Source of the DNA: Atrichornis clamosus | Lineage: Eukaryota; Chordata; Aves; Passeriformes; Menuridae | NCBI GenBank assembly: GCA_013400975.1 | Contig: WBMZ01011724.1 | Coordinates: forward strand, 1 to 64,000 | Reading direction: 5' to 3' | Length of the DNA: 64,000 nt | Part shown: piece by piece, positions 22,936 through 35,760 of the stretch | Layout of the letters: each line of letters opens with the position of its first letter | How positions within the stretch are numbered: the stretch's first letter is position 1 | Position numbers and translations under genes: made by a program | The notes under the pieces: model-generated | Told to the model about the DNA's origin: nothing | Databases searched by the model: none | What the model saw: the letters and a program-made list of their open reading frames with translations, nothing else

Positions 22936-24832
22936 TGTCAACCCTCTGCTTCACAGTGGTGTTTGAAAAAGTTGTTCCATTCATGTGGTAGCATCAAACA
23001 TATTCAGTGACCATTTATTACAGCAACACACAACAGACATCTCTTAGAAGGAAGAAACCAGAGCATTTTGCTAAATTAGCTACTGAATTTGCCTGGCCCA
23101 ATAAGACAGGAGGTTTCAACATCACTTGTGAGACTGCTGGGAAGTGCTATTTAGAAAAATAAGCTCATTTTCTCAGCACTTACGTGGCTGTACATAATCT
23201 TTATAGCAGCACCTAAAAGCATTAATGATTTTCACAGATGAGCTCAGTTCTCTGGTGTTATTACAAAGATAATGCAATTTGGTAGCTGTTCCCTGGTGAG
23301 TTCAGAGATGAGTTTTGGACAGGTAACATCAGGTATTGCAACCTTCTATCAGAGGAAGATTGCTATTTTCACTTGGACCTCTTTTTTGTCTTGTGTGTTC
23401 TTTTTATTTATTTTATGTTTTTTTTGAAGTTATTGTTGTGGACAGTTGGTGAATAAGAGCCAAACTCTAACAGTGCTAGAACTGTGTCTCTATGTAGATC
23501 TTGATGTTTATGTATAGAAATACATATGTTTAGCTTTTACATTAAAAGTTACAGTATATTGAGAAAGGATGCTTGAAATAATATTTCTTTTGTATATGTT
23601 TATAATATTCATGTTCTTTAATAATATTAAGAAAACCACAAGTGAAGCAGGATCTGGTATTAAGGACAGCAAATTTGCTGAAAGTAGTAAGTCTGTTGGG
23701 CAATATGGGATAAATGTGTGTTGTTAGGGGAATCCCAGTCCATGGTTCTGTGATTTGTTGGTTTGGTTTTGTTATTCAGTGAATATAGAGTAGGAAAACA
23801 GTTCAAACCTGGCTTGTGCCTAGAGGCCAGGTACAAATGGAAAGTCAGTGAACAGTTGCCTTGGTTTTGTATAAAAACCTAATCAGACTCATGTTTGGCA
23901 TGAACTCTCTGTTATGAGCATTATGTGATGCTAAGAACGTCTCAGTTCTCATTTCCTGATTTGCTCAGTAGAGCACTGCACTGTCTTGAACCGTTTTCTG
24001 TGAACACAGTGCTTGAAGCCTTTCACACCGGCATTTTCCTGAGCTACATTGGCCTAGGAAACAAAGAATCCTAGAAATTTTTAGAAGCATTTGAAAAATC
24101 TTCCAGCCTGAGAGAAAACACTGCATTTATAGAGAACTTATTGAAAAACCTAAAATATCCCAAATTATGATGAGCTCAGGAATTAGCTGAAAAAATGCTA
24201 GAAGAAAATAAGAAAAAAACCCAAGGACAATGCCCGTGTGTGACTTGCCCAACATTTCCCTGCCAAAAGAAAGAAACGAACAAAAATTCTACTCAAAAAG
24301 CTGTCCAATTTCCAATGATAAATTTTCGCCCAAATTTAAGTATTTAGGTCTTTTTATAAATGTCAGCAAGGTAAAACGAATCTTTACTAGAGATACATTT
24401 TAATTATTTGCCATGATTTTTCTTTCAGCTTTTCTGTTTTCAGTCAGAAATTGAGTGTATTTTATAATAGTTGAGATTAAAATGTGAAGGGAATTTAGCA
24501 CATATTAGAAATCTTTGGATAAGATAATACAGCAGATTTACCACCACATAATATCTTTAGAGCTACTAATTCAGTGATTAAAGGTATATATTCCTTCAGA
24601 AAGAATGAAAAGTATTTCTCTTATGGTACTGTGCAGCATTTCAGACGAGGCACAAATAATTATGATGGCTAATTGAGCATAGAAAGATTGGGAAAAGTGG
24701 CTGAGCTTGTGTAAGGCTTTGTGCAGTCTTAGACAGTGTGTGTGTGGCTGCATATCCAACGTTTTTGGGGAGTGGCTGTTAAGTTTAAATGCCCTTAGCA
24801 AGATGGACCAAGGGATGCCAGAACTCCTGTGT
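22936..24832. other. AT-rich non-coding stretch, nothing recognised
   Basis: No gene or repeat family is recognised. The 160-codon minus-strand frame at 25053-24571 runs from the CpG-rich island into this region and looks like a by-product of the GC-rich sequence. Confidence 0.5.
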
Positions 24833-25340
24833 AAAGGCGCGAGGGGGCGTTTATTAAGGGTGTCAGGAGGGAGCTGCTGTGGTCCCCAGATCGTCTCTGG
24901 AGAGGGGCAATTCAGGTGCAGGCTAGCTGCCAGCCGGCTCCTCTTTCTGCCTAGCGCCGGCGTTATGCGCCGATGACAAGTACCCCCCTCACCCAAGCCG
25001 GATAGCTCAATATTACCAGAGACAAAGAGCAAGGAGAGCTCCCCGCAGACCAATATGCACGGTCTGAATTAATTCTGTGTTCCGTTTGGGTGGCCAGGCG
25101 AAGAAAGAGGCGCGTGTTCGCCTCGCGTTTAAATGGGGTCTTAAAGCCGGTAATCTGAGGGTTTAGGGGCGGTGCAAAGGCGGGGCCAGGAAAGGGAGCC
25201 AATGAGCAGAGGGAAGGGGCGGAGCAGGGGAACCTGGTCACGGAAGCAGCGCACAGGCTGCTGGGAGAGGTAGTTTTCCGTAAACAGAGTCTGGGAGGCT
25301 TGTATGGTTCCATTTCCTCCGCAAGGAATTGTGGGAGAGG
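24833..25340 (-). promoter_or_regulatory. CpG-rich promoter-like island (cellular promoter or ERV LTR), minus orientation
   Basis: I count about 28 CpG in 500 bp in a window where CpG is otherwise rare. Read on the minus strand there is an ordered promoter: a ZNF143/SBF-like word at 25338-25320 (tcccacaattccttgcg), a second at 25274-25250 (actacctctcccagcagcct), a GC box near 25223, CCAAT box (25203-25199 as ATTGG), further GC boxes near 25187 and 25175, and a TATA-like ATTTAAA (25134-25128). A start near 25100 is predicted. An AATAAA word (24855-24850) lies about 250 bp downstream of that start. This is the U3-R layout of a retroviral LTR, but ZNF143 sites and high CpG also suit a cellular promoter. 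A GT donor-like ttg|ggtgag lies near 25003-24995. No clear LTR ends or target duplication are seen. Confidence 0.5.
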
Positions 25341-26817
25341 GTTTTCCTTTACTTTCACAAGGATAGTAATGATATCTCAAACATCTGAGTTTTTCCACCA
25401 GCGGGCTTCTGCCCTTTTGGGGCTTTTTGCCTCACTAGCTAACTCAGTGACTCCAACACCTGTGCATGAGGCAGTTTCAGGTGTGAAGGTGTAGAGCAAA
25501 GCACTGTAAGAAAACACTGGGACTCCAAGGCCTCTTCTAGGTATAGGTCTGTCACAGGTAGGCTTGTGGATTAAAATAAAGAATTGCTGCATGTGGAAGT
25601 AATGTTATTTTTATGCAAGACCTTTGATTTCTGCCTGCCTTCTTCTGCCCATTCTACTGCTGGAGTGGCCTGGGAAAACCTAGTGTTCACACTTGCAATG
25701 AATCCCTTTTGGAAAGTTCAACATAACTATAAAGCAGGTTTTGACTAGTGAAAACAAATTGTGTTTCCCATATAAGACAGTGAAGATCAAAGAAGAGATT
25801 GGAGGTCAAGAGGCAAATTCAACTTCCTGCAGCAAATGTTTTTTGATCTGATTGCTGTTCAGGAGATGAGCACAGCTTTCCCTTGAAGTCTGTGTTGAAA
25901 CAAGAGATGCTTTCTAGCCAAAAACATCCACAAAACCTTCATTAATATGCTTTTACTTTGTGGCTTTGTTTTGTGGTTTGTTTCTGTTTGGAATTTTCTG
26001 TGAATGTAACATTTCTATGCTGGTACAGCAGAAAAAGGAAAAGGAATGGGGATAATTAAGTGAAGAAATGTGATTTGATAGGACAATGATTACTCACTAA
26101 CATAGAAAAAGTGTTTCGGAAGAGATAAAAAGATAAATCTCCACTAGAAATCAGAGCAAAGAAATAGTGTCAGAGTTGGAAGTAGTAAAATTATTAATTT
26201 ACATTGTTTTGGAAGTTGTTTCCATGGATTTTATCATAAACTCTCCTAATGCACTCTGATACTGCTGTTTTCACTACAGTCTCTGGCTCTAATTAAAGCA
26301 TGGAGATTTGATTTTGGAACCTGATTGTTACCTTGGGGCTGTTCTTCTGGACTCTATTAATGGTTTGTCAAAACCTTCTTTAGCATGCTGAACTGTGCAA
26401 GAAATCTTGTGGGAAGCCGTTCCTTGTTATGGGATTCTGTCATCTGTTCTCCATACTCAGGAGCAAAAAGTGCTGAGGCCATGAAAGAAGCTGGCAGTCA
26501 GGTTGTGTAAATGGGAGGGAGATACGTTTTTCTCATGCAGAGAACATCCCCTTTTTCCCCTGTGAGAGACATGCAGACATTGCTGGCAGGCAAATGGATA
26601 TTTCAGCAAAGCACCCAAGGGCTCTCTGACTCTGGGGGCACAAAATGACCTTCTTATGTTCTACAGGTGGTTCCTCCATCAGTGGCAGGGGATGGAATTT
26701 AGTGAGCAAACCTGGTAACACTGAGCTGTCTGTGCTCTACTACTGCATTGGCAATGAAAATACTCATACTTTGCAAACTGTTGGAGTGAAACTAATTTTT
26801 ATTCTTAAAGGATAATT
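25341..26817. other. Non-coding stretch, nothing recognised
   Basis: No exon that would fit the neighbouring promoter-like island in the plus direction is recognised, and no repeat family is seen. Frames are below 75 codons. Confidence 0.5.
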
Positions 26818-26828
26818 GGGGGGGGGGG
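26818..26828. repeat. G11 homopolymer
   Basis: Eleven consecutive G on the plus strand. Such tracts are prone to sequencing and length errors. Confidence 0.9.
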
Positions 26829-27030
26829 TGTTTTGTTGTAGAGAGCCATGCCTTGGAAAAGATTTCTCTTTCTCCTTTTGTTTTTTGCTCTTGTTAGGAA
26901 GAGAGGAAGAGGCAGGGAGAAGAAATGGTGGCTTTAGACCAAAAGTACTATTAGTGTATACTTTCTTCTCAAGATATGTGTCTGCCTAAGTACTATTTAA
27001 TTTCCAAAGTAAAAATCACAGAATTAATTT

Positions 27031-27060
27031 CCCTTTTTTTTTCCTTTTTTTTTTTTTTTC
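27031..27060. repeat. Poly(T)-rich tract
   Basis: T runs interrupted by cc, ending in a run of about 15 T. Simple sequence. Confidence 0.85.
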
Positions 27061-27069
27061 TGTGAATCC

Positions 27070-27400
27070 AACCACTGTAGACTGTGGCTTTCTTGGCTGG
27101 ATACGAAGTTAGGTTTAATTGCTATTGTGGTTTTTAATTACTGATTTCACTTTTATCTGTTGAAGTCACAGCTTTTTGTATTTATCCATGAAAAGGTGTA
27201 TGAAGAGATCATAGCAGACATAAGAGATTAAACCCCTAGCCTCAATTAAGTGAAGCAATACACATATTGTCATTAAAATGGTTTCATTTCTGCTCTTTGA
27301 TTTGCTGTACCTAATTAATTATAATGTGCAGGCAATAAAAATCCCCAGCTTTTATTACTAAGCTTTGTAAGTTAGGGCCTTATTCTCCCACTTCATCTCA
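27070..27400. promoter_or_regulatory. Possible conserved non-coding element
   Basis: Non-repetitive sequence with ggtttaattgc, tttttaattactg, gagattaaacc, cctcaattaagtg and cctaattaattataatg, i.e. about five homeodomain-type cores in 330 bp, plus gcaataaaa (HOX/CDX-like). It contains no ORF. The texture resembles an enhancer conserved between vertebrates. Weak call, inference from motif density. Confidence 0.35.
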
Positions 27401-30094
27401 CTTTGAAGAGTGCCTTTACACAAGTAATTCTACTGTTGCAGTGGTTGGGATTACTTGCATGGCAAGAAGGGACTCAGGCAAGGAGGATGTTTGATTCCAG
27501 ACTTCAATAATGAGATGAGATGCTTAGAAAATGCCTGAGTAGGTGGGTAGTGTGGCAGAGTTTTTACGGATGTGTCAGGCAGAAGTCACAGCACTCATTT
27601 GAAAAGCAAAAGATGCTTAGAGGGGCAACAAGATACCCATTCCTGAACGCTTCCAGCATTGGTCTTGCTCTGTTCTGAAGTGGGAATCCAGCTGATGATC
27701 TCTGAAACTGAGTAATCTGTCCTTCTCTTCCTGTGCAGAGCATGTAGAATGCATTATGGAAAACCCATTATGACAGTTGTATTCTTCTATTACATTTTGG
27801 GAAAACGGAGCATCTCATTCTTCTGTCCTTTCTCATGTGTGCCTGTAGGTAGACATGTCATTTCCCTGAGTCCACCTGCCTCCTACTTGCCCTATCCATT
27901 CAAGTTTAACTGCTTGAAGACTTTCATTGCTAATGGTCGCCATTTAGAAGTGTGATGGACTGGTAATTAAAGTCATGTGGGTAACCTTCCCTTTTAAATC
28001 TATTCTCAAAGTTTATCTGTCTTCTTCTACGCTTTCTAGCTGTGTAAGGCTTTGATTTAGGCTCTGTCAAAGGTGGCTGAGTGTTTTCAGTTTGCTGTGG
28101 TTTCTTTGAGAGCCTTTGGCAGAATTCTTGGCCTCTTGGATTTTCCACAGCACCATCTTCACTGTAGTAGCTCTTGAATTATGTGCTGTGGTTATTGTCC
28201 TTTCTAGCTCTGAATTGAATTTGCAAAGTGATAAAAATGATAAAAATAGTTTTTACATTATTGTTAAGACTTTATAGTAATATAGAAATCTCTCCCAGAG
28301 CTGTAGCATTTTTAGTTCAATCTACGGGCTTAATATTACTGGTTTTGCCAGCTACCCTTATGGGAAAAGAAATCCAACTTTACATGCAAGTCTGGTGATA
28401 GAATGACTTAAACATCTGCTAGAAAGGGCTGTAACTGGTATGACTGGAGGAATTCCCCTTGAGGTCTAGACTGCCCTATAGCTATCCTTATTACATACCC
28501 TGCTCCTCTTAGGAGTCTCATTTTTTTCTTGAGGTACAAAATCAAGTCAACTCATAATCTTTCTGTTTATCATGAAGTTTTGCAAATTAAATGTCACAGA
28601 GTGTCATAGGTCCTCAGAAAAGCTCTGTATTTATTAAAAACAGTTTCAACACGACTTCTTTAATTATATATGCAAGTAACATGCATTGGAAGAACAGGCA
28701 TCAAGCTCCTGACTGCATTTGAAGTGGCCGCTTCTTTAGTCTCTTAAAGAATGGGTAAATAAAATGAGTTTAAAATTCCATTATTAGGGCTCACACTTCC
28801 TAACACTCCCTTTCTTTAAGGAAATTGGCATATTGTATGGTTTTTTTCTAGAAGACCATAAGCAGAATATAGCAATTGTGCTGTTAACACTTCCAAAAGT
28901 GTTATTTAAAAAAAAAAAAAGGTAAACAAAAGAATGGTCACATGCAAGGGGAGTGTGTGTGGTCCACTAAGAAAAAATAATATCCAAAATAAAAAATCTA
29001 ATAGTCAAGTTGGGTGTAGGGGAAGTACTGGCACATATTAATCTTTCTGCCTAACAGGTTGTTAGTAAGAGAAACTAATCTCTGCTACTTTGGCTTTTCC
29101 TTAGTGTTATTGAAGGGTTTTTCTGCAGGAATGAGTGCATTTATGACATGGTTCTGTAACAGCTCCCTTTTGAATACTCAAACCATTTTAACAAACTGAA
29201 TCCTTACATTCTAAAGTTTTCCTTAATTGCACTGACTGGGTCCCTTCCTTCCCTGGCAAACTTTCAGGAGCTGTGAGCCTTTTACCTTTTTGCAGCCTCT
29301 GGAGCCTCTAGCTGAATGAACCAAAGTACGTGTTCTTCACAAATACTAAGATAAATAATTTCTGGGCTTACGGGGCAGTCTTAGTTTGAACCACTACATG
29401 TGGCTGAACTATAAACCAACAGGCATTCAGTCTTGTTCTAAAAAAACCAGTCACTTTTATTTCAAACAGTGTAAGAGATGGACTAAAGTAATTTATTTCT
29501 ACACCTCTCCGTGAAAAAGCCAGAGTGGATTATGGCACCAAGAAGTCTTCATTTCCCTTTATCAGCATCTTCTAGAATGTGCTTTCTCCAGTCACATTCC
29601 TCCTTCTCTCCTAAGAGAAAGCAAACCATCACTACGCCCCACTTTATAAATTCTAGTCATTTCTTGTTACATGACCTCTGACTGGACCTAGCAGATGATT
29701 AAAATATACCTAATCATCTAATGTGTTGCTAATTATCACTCTCATGCAACAAAAATCGGGAAGCAATGCTACTACTCCTCATAACCCAAAGGATGTTAAA
29801 TAAATTATTCAAAGAAGCTTTTATCTAAACAGTATTCATGAAGATTTCCTGTCCCCTCTCTGCCAATCCTGCCTCATTTATCTCACAGATGGAAATTTTC
29901 TATTTTTTTGATGCAATGTTCACAAAGACAACACAGAAGACAAATGTGTTTTGTCCTAAAAGGAGTTCTCAGATGCAGAAACACAGAGCTTATGTGGTCA
30001 GAAAAGTGAAGGTGTCATTAGGGAAACCTGTACGAATATGCAGGAGTACTTCGATGCCTCCATGCAAATTCAAACAGCATGGGGAATAAACAAG
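27401..30094. other. AT-rich non-coding stretch, nothing recognised
   Basis: No gene or repeat family is recognised. An A run lies at about 28908-28920. Frames are below 85 codons. Confidence 0.55.
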
Positions 30095-31078
30095 GAGTAA
30101 GCAGTGCCACTGCCTGCAGGGATATGATGTGATTGGCATTGTGGAGACTGGTGGGATGGCTCTGTGCTTGGAGAGTTGGAATGGAAGGATGGAGGCTGTT
30201 TAGGAAGGATGGGAAGGACAGATGAGGAGGGGATGTTGTCAGCTGGTCAGTGACCAGCTGGAGTGCACAGAGCTCTGACTGGGAATGGATGAGGAGCCGA
30301 CCGAGAGTTTATGGGTCAGGATTAAGGGATGGGCAGGGATGAGTGACATTATAGTGGGGGTTTGCTGCAGGCTATCACACCAGGAAAACCGAGTGGATGA
30401 GGCCTTCCGTAGAGAGATGGGAGCAGCCTCACATTCAAAAGCCCTGCTCCTCACAGGGGACTTCAATCACCCGATATCTGTTGGAGAAACAGCACAGTAG
30501 GGCATAAGCAATCCAGGAGGTCCATGGAATTAATGGATGAAGACTTCCTTCTCCAAGTGACAGAGGTACTGTACTGGACCTTGTTGTCAACACCAAGAGG
30601 GGCTGGTGGGCAATGTGAAGCTCAAGGGCAGACTGGGCTGCAAAATGGTGGAGTTGGAGATCCTTGGGATAGCAAGGAGGGGCCATAGCCAGCTCCCTGC
30701 CCTGGACTCCAGGAGAGCACACTTCGGCCACTTCAAGGTTTTTACTTGGTAGAGTACTAAGGGATAAAGCCTTGGAGGAAAGAGGTGCCTAAGAAAACTG
30801 GTTAATATTCAAGGATTGCCTTCTCCAAGCTCAGGAATGGTGCATCCCAACAAAGAGGAAGTCAGGAAAAACACCAGGAGGCCTGTGTGGATGAACAAGG
30901 AGCTCCTGGACAAAGTCACACATGAAAAGGAAGGCTGCAGAGGGTGGAAGCAAGGACTGGTAGTCTGGTAAGAACACAGAGAAATTGTCTGAGCCACCAG
31001 AGGTCAGGTTAGGAAAGCTAAAGTCCTGATAGAATTAAATCTGGTCAGGGACATCAAGGGCAACAGGAAAAGCTTGTA
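30095..31078 (+). pseudogene. Decayed CR1 LINE ORF2 fragment (endonuclease region and following)
   Basis: Translation of the plus strand in shifting frames gives blocks of the avian CR1 ORF2 protein. A 71-codon open piece (30285-30500) holds a segment with a glycine-aspartate-phenylalanine-asparagine-histidine-proline motif (30456-30473), the conserved GDFN(H) catalytic block of the apurinic-like endonuclease domain that nicks the target DNA. Further blocks follow past that stop, including MNKELLDK near 30889 and RKAKVLIELN near 31013. Stops and frameshifts interrupt every frame, the N-terminal part and the reverse transcriptase are missing, and no 3' end follows. The copy is thus dead and truncated at both ends. 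Confidence 0.88.
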
Positions 31079-33198
31079 AACACTTACAGAGTGCTACAGT
31101 TACAGTTCCAAAGGTTTAAGCTGTGACAAGCTCCATTACAGTGTTCGAATTTGTTGCCTTACCACTGCACTACTGATAGTAGAAAACATAACTACTAAAT
31201 CTCTTCCATAGTGATCATCAATCCATGTCCTGGATTACTCTTGACCTAAATCAATTACTCTTTTTATATATTACTCCTATCCAGACAAGAACTCAAACCG
31301 AGAAGAATAATGCCCAATAAAGCCAGAAAGCTCCCAACACAGTATATCTGCCCTAGAGATTATTTTTTGTCTTATGAAGTTGCACAGGTTTCAAGGCATG
31401 ACTGTTGTCACAGTGTCAGCTGGAAAAGTGAGGACTATCTTGGTCTGTTCTAGACAGTGAAATTTGTGGTAATGTGTTTGTTGTTGTTTGAGTAAACTTC
31501 CATAAATATCAGGCTTTAGCAATTTTTTATCACTTCATTGTTTCATAATTTCATCCTGTCTGTGTTCTTCAGACTAAGAAGTAGCTTTCCCAGTAGACCC
31601 AGAGCTGAGGATGCTGATGGTTTCCATACTGGTTGTGCACCGTGGCAGAACTACTGTTCTCTCCCTCCTACCTTTGTATTTATTCGCTTCTTTTTGGCAG
31701 ATCTTGAACTTCAACAGCATTTGCTCCACCACTTCTCATTTAGATCTGCCTGCCACTTTGTTTTTATTTCAATACTGTTTTCGACTTCACTCAGCGTGTA
31801 TGCATGTGCCTTTCCCAAATTAATGGATTGGAAAGGGCTTTCCAATGATTTATTTTCTGATTGCAACCATCCTGAAATGTGGAGGGATGAAATTGCATTT
31901 TCACATAGTCTAGAAAATTACTAAAGACTGAAAAATTTTCTCCGCTTTCTCTTTTAAGCATATTTCTCTGTGATTGCTTCAGTCTTCCCCTATTCACTGT
32001 GATAAGTTGCTTAACTCCATGTTGCTTATTAAGAATTCTGCCACTTGTAGTTTATAGTTCTAAACACTACAAATACAATCTTAATTGCTGCTTTTGCTTG
32101 TGCCTATACGTGATTCTATGAGCCACAAGTTATTTGTATTCTCAACTTCACAAGTAAAATTTCTACCGGATCTAAAGGATCCACATTGAACACCAATACT
32201 AAAGCTTTCAGTACAAATAGCAACAACTGCCACTTTTGTCATTGCTAATGCATGTGTCTTCCTTCTAGTTTCCCTTCCTATATTACTATCCCACACAAAG
32301 TTGATCAAAGCCAGTATTTTATTTCTGGTTTCTGTGCCCACAAGTGAGCTTGCAGTGTGTCAGACAAATTGCTTCCAACTAAGGTAGTCAGAAGCAGGAA
32401 ATTAAAGCAAATGATTCTGTTTGGTTTTAGAATAAAAAGTCAAACTGTTTATGTGCAAAGAAAGCAAGATCACTTCTAAATGAATAGAATATTTTCTCTC
32501 AGATATTTCCAAACAAGAATGACCCTGTGCGTATAGGATAGGGGATATCAGCTAACTCAGGATTTCTACAGCCATGATGCCCCTCAGTCCTGTAGGACTG
32601 GCTGTGTCCTGGTTTCTGAGATCTGTGAACCACAGCTAAGCTGAACTCCACTAATGTTGTGCTTCAACTCCTGAAAGTACATAAGAAATTCCTGATATCT
32701 GCTGGCAGGGGAGGTAATTTTCAACTTTTCTACCTTATGTCCAGATTCGTAAAAGAAACAGGATTGGGTCTTTATTTGTAGTTCAAGCATGCAATTGTCT
32801 GTGGTGCTTAATTGTTTGTGTGCTCCCTGACACAGTTTTGGCTTGTGGCTGAACCTGTCTCAAGCAATAGCATGGGCCAAGTAATATGATATGGCAGTGT
32901 GGATATGCATCCTATTTTTAGGGGACAGAATTAACTGTACAGATGCGAGTCCTGCAACCCTGTCCTCTGGAGCTCAGGTTTTCCCACTAAGACAATGCAA
33001 TGCTTCCTTTGGTCTTTCAGTATCCCTCCTGCAGAGCTGTCAGGGTAAAGGCTAGACTTGAGTTGTCCAGGCTTCCTGATCCACAGCACAGAGCCTCAAA
33101 CCCAAGACAGGTTTCCAAAGTGTGGCTTGCATAGGAGCCTTCCAGGGAACTGTTGGAAATTGCCTTGTGCTTCATCAGAAGTTTGCTTAAATTCATGG
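31079..33198. other. Non-coding stretch, nothing recognised
   Basis: No gene or repeat family is recognised after the CR1 fragment ends. The longest frame (128 codons, 31538-31924 plus) has no recognisable domain. Confidence 0.5.
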
Positions 33199-33271
33199 TG
33201 TTTTGGGGTTTTTTGTTTGTTTGTGGGGATTTCTTTTGTTTGTTTGTTGGGGGGTTTTTTGTTTGTTTTTT
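33199..33271. repeat. T/G-rich low-complexity tract
   Basis: Repeated gtttgttt and ttttgggg units with gggggg near 33249-33254. It resembles the tracts at 11.5 kb and 46.9 kb. Confidence 0.8.
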
Positions 33272-33887
33272 CATTTAAGATACTTTGCCTTCAGAATTCA
33301 TTTTTTAAAGGAATTTCTGTTTCCTTTTGCAATTCCAAACAGCAACTTTGCTCATCCCATGACACTCCTGCTGAGAGTGAGATGCTGAATTATTTTCTTT
33401 AGGCTATTGATTTTTGAAGAGAGAGTGCCACCAAGCAGAGCAACATCAAAGAAGGTGATTGTTTTCATGTTGTAGATCTGAGACCACCAACTACCTTGCC
33501 TAACCATGGGGAAATCTATTTGCTGCTAGAAAATAGTTTCTTCCATTTTCTAGACAACATCAAATGAGAAAAGGCAATAGAAAAAATTAGGCCTTGCTCT
33601 ACATTGTGGAGATAAACCCATTTCCAGTACTAAACCCAGCACTGAATCCCAGTTTATTTAGGCTAACCCAATAGTATTTCTATAGCACTGTTTATGGCAT
33701 TGTAACTGAATGAATGTTTTTTTCTGGAAGGACAGAAGACCTGAGTCAGTCTGTTTTCCAAAAAAAAAGTATATGAGTTGTACACCCAACAATATTTGCA
33801 AAGTCATAGGCAAAAAGTAAAACATCCACCCCTCTTCTAGGATCATCTGCTCTGTGGGAAGAAAGGATAAGAAATATCAGCACCCAG
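33272..33887. other. Unique non-coding sequence
   Basis: No gene or repeat is recognised. Confidence 0.5.
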
Positions 33888-33935
33888 TAAAATAAATAAA
33901 TAAATAAGTAAATATATAATAATAAACAAACAAAC
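33888..33935. repeat. AAAT/AAAC microsatellite
   Basis: Repeated aaat units pass into aata and then aaac units. A short, degenerate A-rich tetranucleotide repeat. Confidence 0.85.
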
Positions 33936-34364
33936 CCCTCAGATCCATAAAACCTTTCAACTGTCAAGGTTTAAAGTTAGTCAGAGGCAGCTTAAATAAA
34001 TGTTTGACTTTCAGAGATGCTGACCACGCACAGCTTCTAAAGTTTTTAATCAGCAGGTTGATGCAGAAATAAATTAATTTCCACTTGATTTTCAAGTTTA
34101 AGCAATACAGTTTTAAATGTGGTCTTCAAAACCTTAATCAGGTTCCCAGATTTTTATAAATTTGTTTCCCTAATGCGAGAAGAATCTGTATCCAGATGTT
34201 ATGTGCAGTAACCTGTTCAAAAGTCAACTATAAAATACCTTACATAAGACAGTGACACCACTAAAGCAATGTTTAACGTTCCATAAAATTCATTAATTAA
34301 GACTAAACATCATGAACATGTGTGACTGTGAGCAGTAAACAAAGTACTTTGCTCTGGAACTCTA

Positions 34365-34423
34365 ACATATACATACATACATATAAATATATATATATAC
34401 ACTTATATTTATATATATATAAG
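34365..34423. repeat. TA-rich microsatellite with CATA units
   Basis: Starts as catatacatacatacata and continues as interrupted (TA)n to about 34421. Can form cruciform DNA in principle. Confidence 0.85.
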
Positions 34424-35569
34424 TAATGCTAAGCTTAATGTGTAAAGAAAATTTGCCTGTTTTTCTAAACTTGGATGCCAACCTGCCAAGGTTTAACCTA
34501 TTCTGCTCTTCATTTTACCTTAGTGATTCTTTTATTTTCAGAGAAGGATTTCCTTTGTTATTTTAAGTTCTATAAAATTTTTTCCTTTAAAACAAACTAG
34601 ATCTAATATAACTTTAAAGTAGTAACATGTCTGCATTTCACTTTGAAATTCAGAGTAAAACCAGCATTTTGAGCTCTGTTTATTAGTGGCATGACACTGA
34701 CTTGAGACAATTTTAAAAGTAAATTATATAGGAAATCAGAGAAGGCTCTGAGCTCTCTTAAATGTTGACTTCCATTCACAGCAACATTGTGCACTTTTGG
34801 AGTTTGTCAACCTCCAGAGGGAGAAATAGATCCCACAAATTACTGTTCTGTTCCAGGTCTGTTTCTAGTTGAACTTGCTCACTTTATTTGACATTAACTT
34901 GCCTTCCTTCTCTATTCAAGTTCTTTAGTAATCTTCTTTCAGCTCATCCTTCTGTGGTTACATTTTAAGTATCTTGTGTGAGTAACATTTCCTCAGAGTC
35001 TTCTCCAGACTGTGTGCTTTGCAATTCAGATTTAGCAATTGGATGTCTTGTTTATCCCCCTCATTATTTTTTTTTAATTATTCTTCTCTCTTTTCCTTTA
35101 GGGGCCAGAAAATAGCTAATGTGCTGCAGAACATTCTGCCTTGGCTGTCTCACTCTTTGAACAATTTGTCTGTTTGACACATAAGAACTTGTCTGTAGAT
35201 CTTTAGGTCTGTGGATAGTTGTGAAGAATTCATCCCACTTTGCAAGGAGAGTGAGTAACAGTAAAATTACCTAAAATGTCATTAGATTATTTTCCACTAC
35301 AAATAAATAAAAAGATGTGTGCATGTTTACTTCATCTGAATTAACATATTGCCTAAAAACATAAATTGTGCTATGGCACAAATGCATGAATTGATCTCAC
35401 AGGATTGTAAAGGATGTTGCTCTAATTGGAGATTTGTACTTGTTTTATCCAGTAAGTCCAAAAATTAACCCAAATCCAGAAACTGAAAAAAACCCCTGTT
35501 CTGTGAATTTAGAGAAAAATAGTAAAGGGTCTGTCCACCAGATCATTGCAGATGCTGATACTTTTATCA
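34424..35569. other. AT-rich non-coding stretch, nothing recognised
   Basis: No gene or repeat family is recognised. Confidence 0.5.
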
Positions 35570-35760
35570 TAGATATATAATATAATACATCTATGACAAA
35601 GATGTGAGGGACCTCCTGAGGTCAGTTAGACCAACTATCTGCTCAAAGCAGGGTTAAATCCTACTTAAAAAAAAATCCACAAAAGTTCAAGACAATAATA
35701 GAATCTTTCTGTGAAAATCCGTTCTAACAGATTCCAAATGATTGCTGACAATGTTCTGGC
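35570..35760 (-). mobile_element. Old CR1-type LINE 3' fragment, minus orientation
   Basis: The words gagggacctcctgaggtca, agaccaactatctgctcaaa and gcagggttaaatcct are a degraded form of a CR1 3' end (older lineage than the copies at 20.7 and 22.8 kb). The tcatagatata before them may be what remains of the terminal repeats. The right boundary is unclear. Confidence 0.6.

Noticed and set aside
24571..25053. 160-codon minus-strand frame
   Set aside because: It crosses from the CpG-rich island into AT-rich DNA with no change in constraint visible and no known domain. The GC-rich part explains the length.
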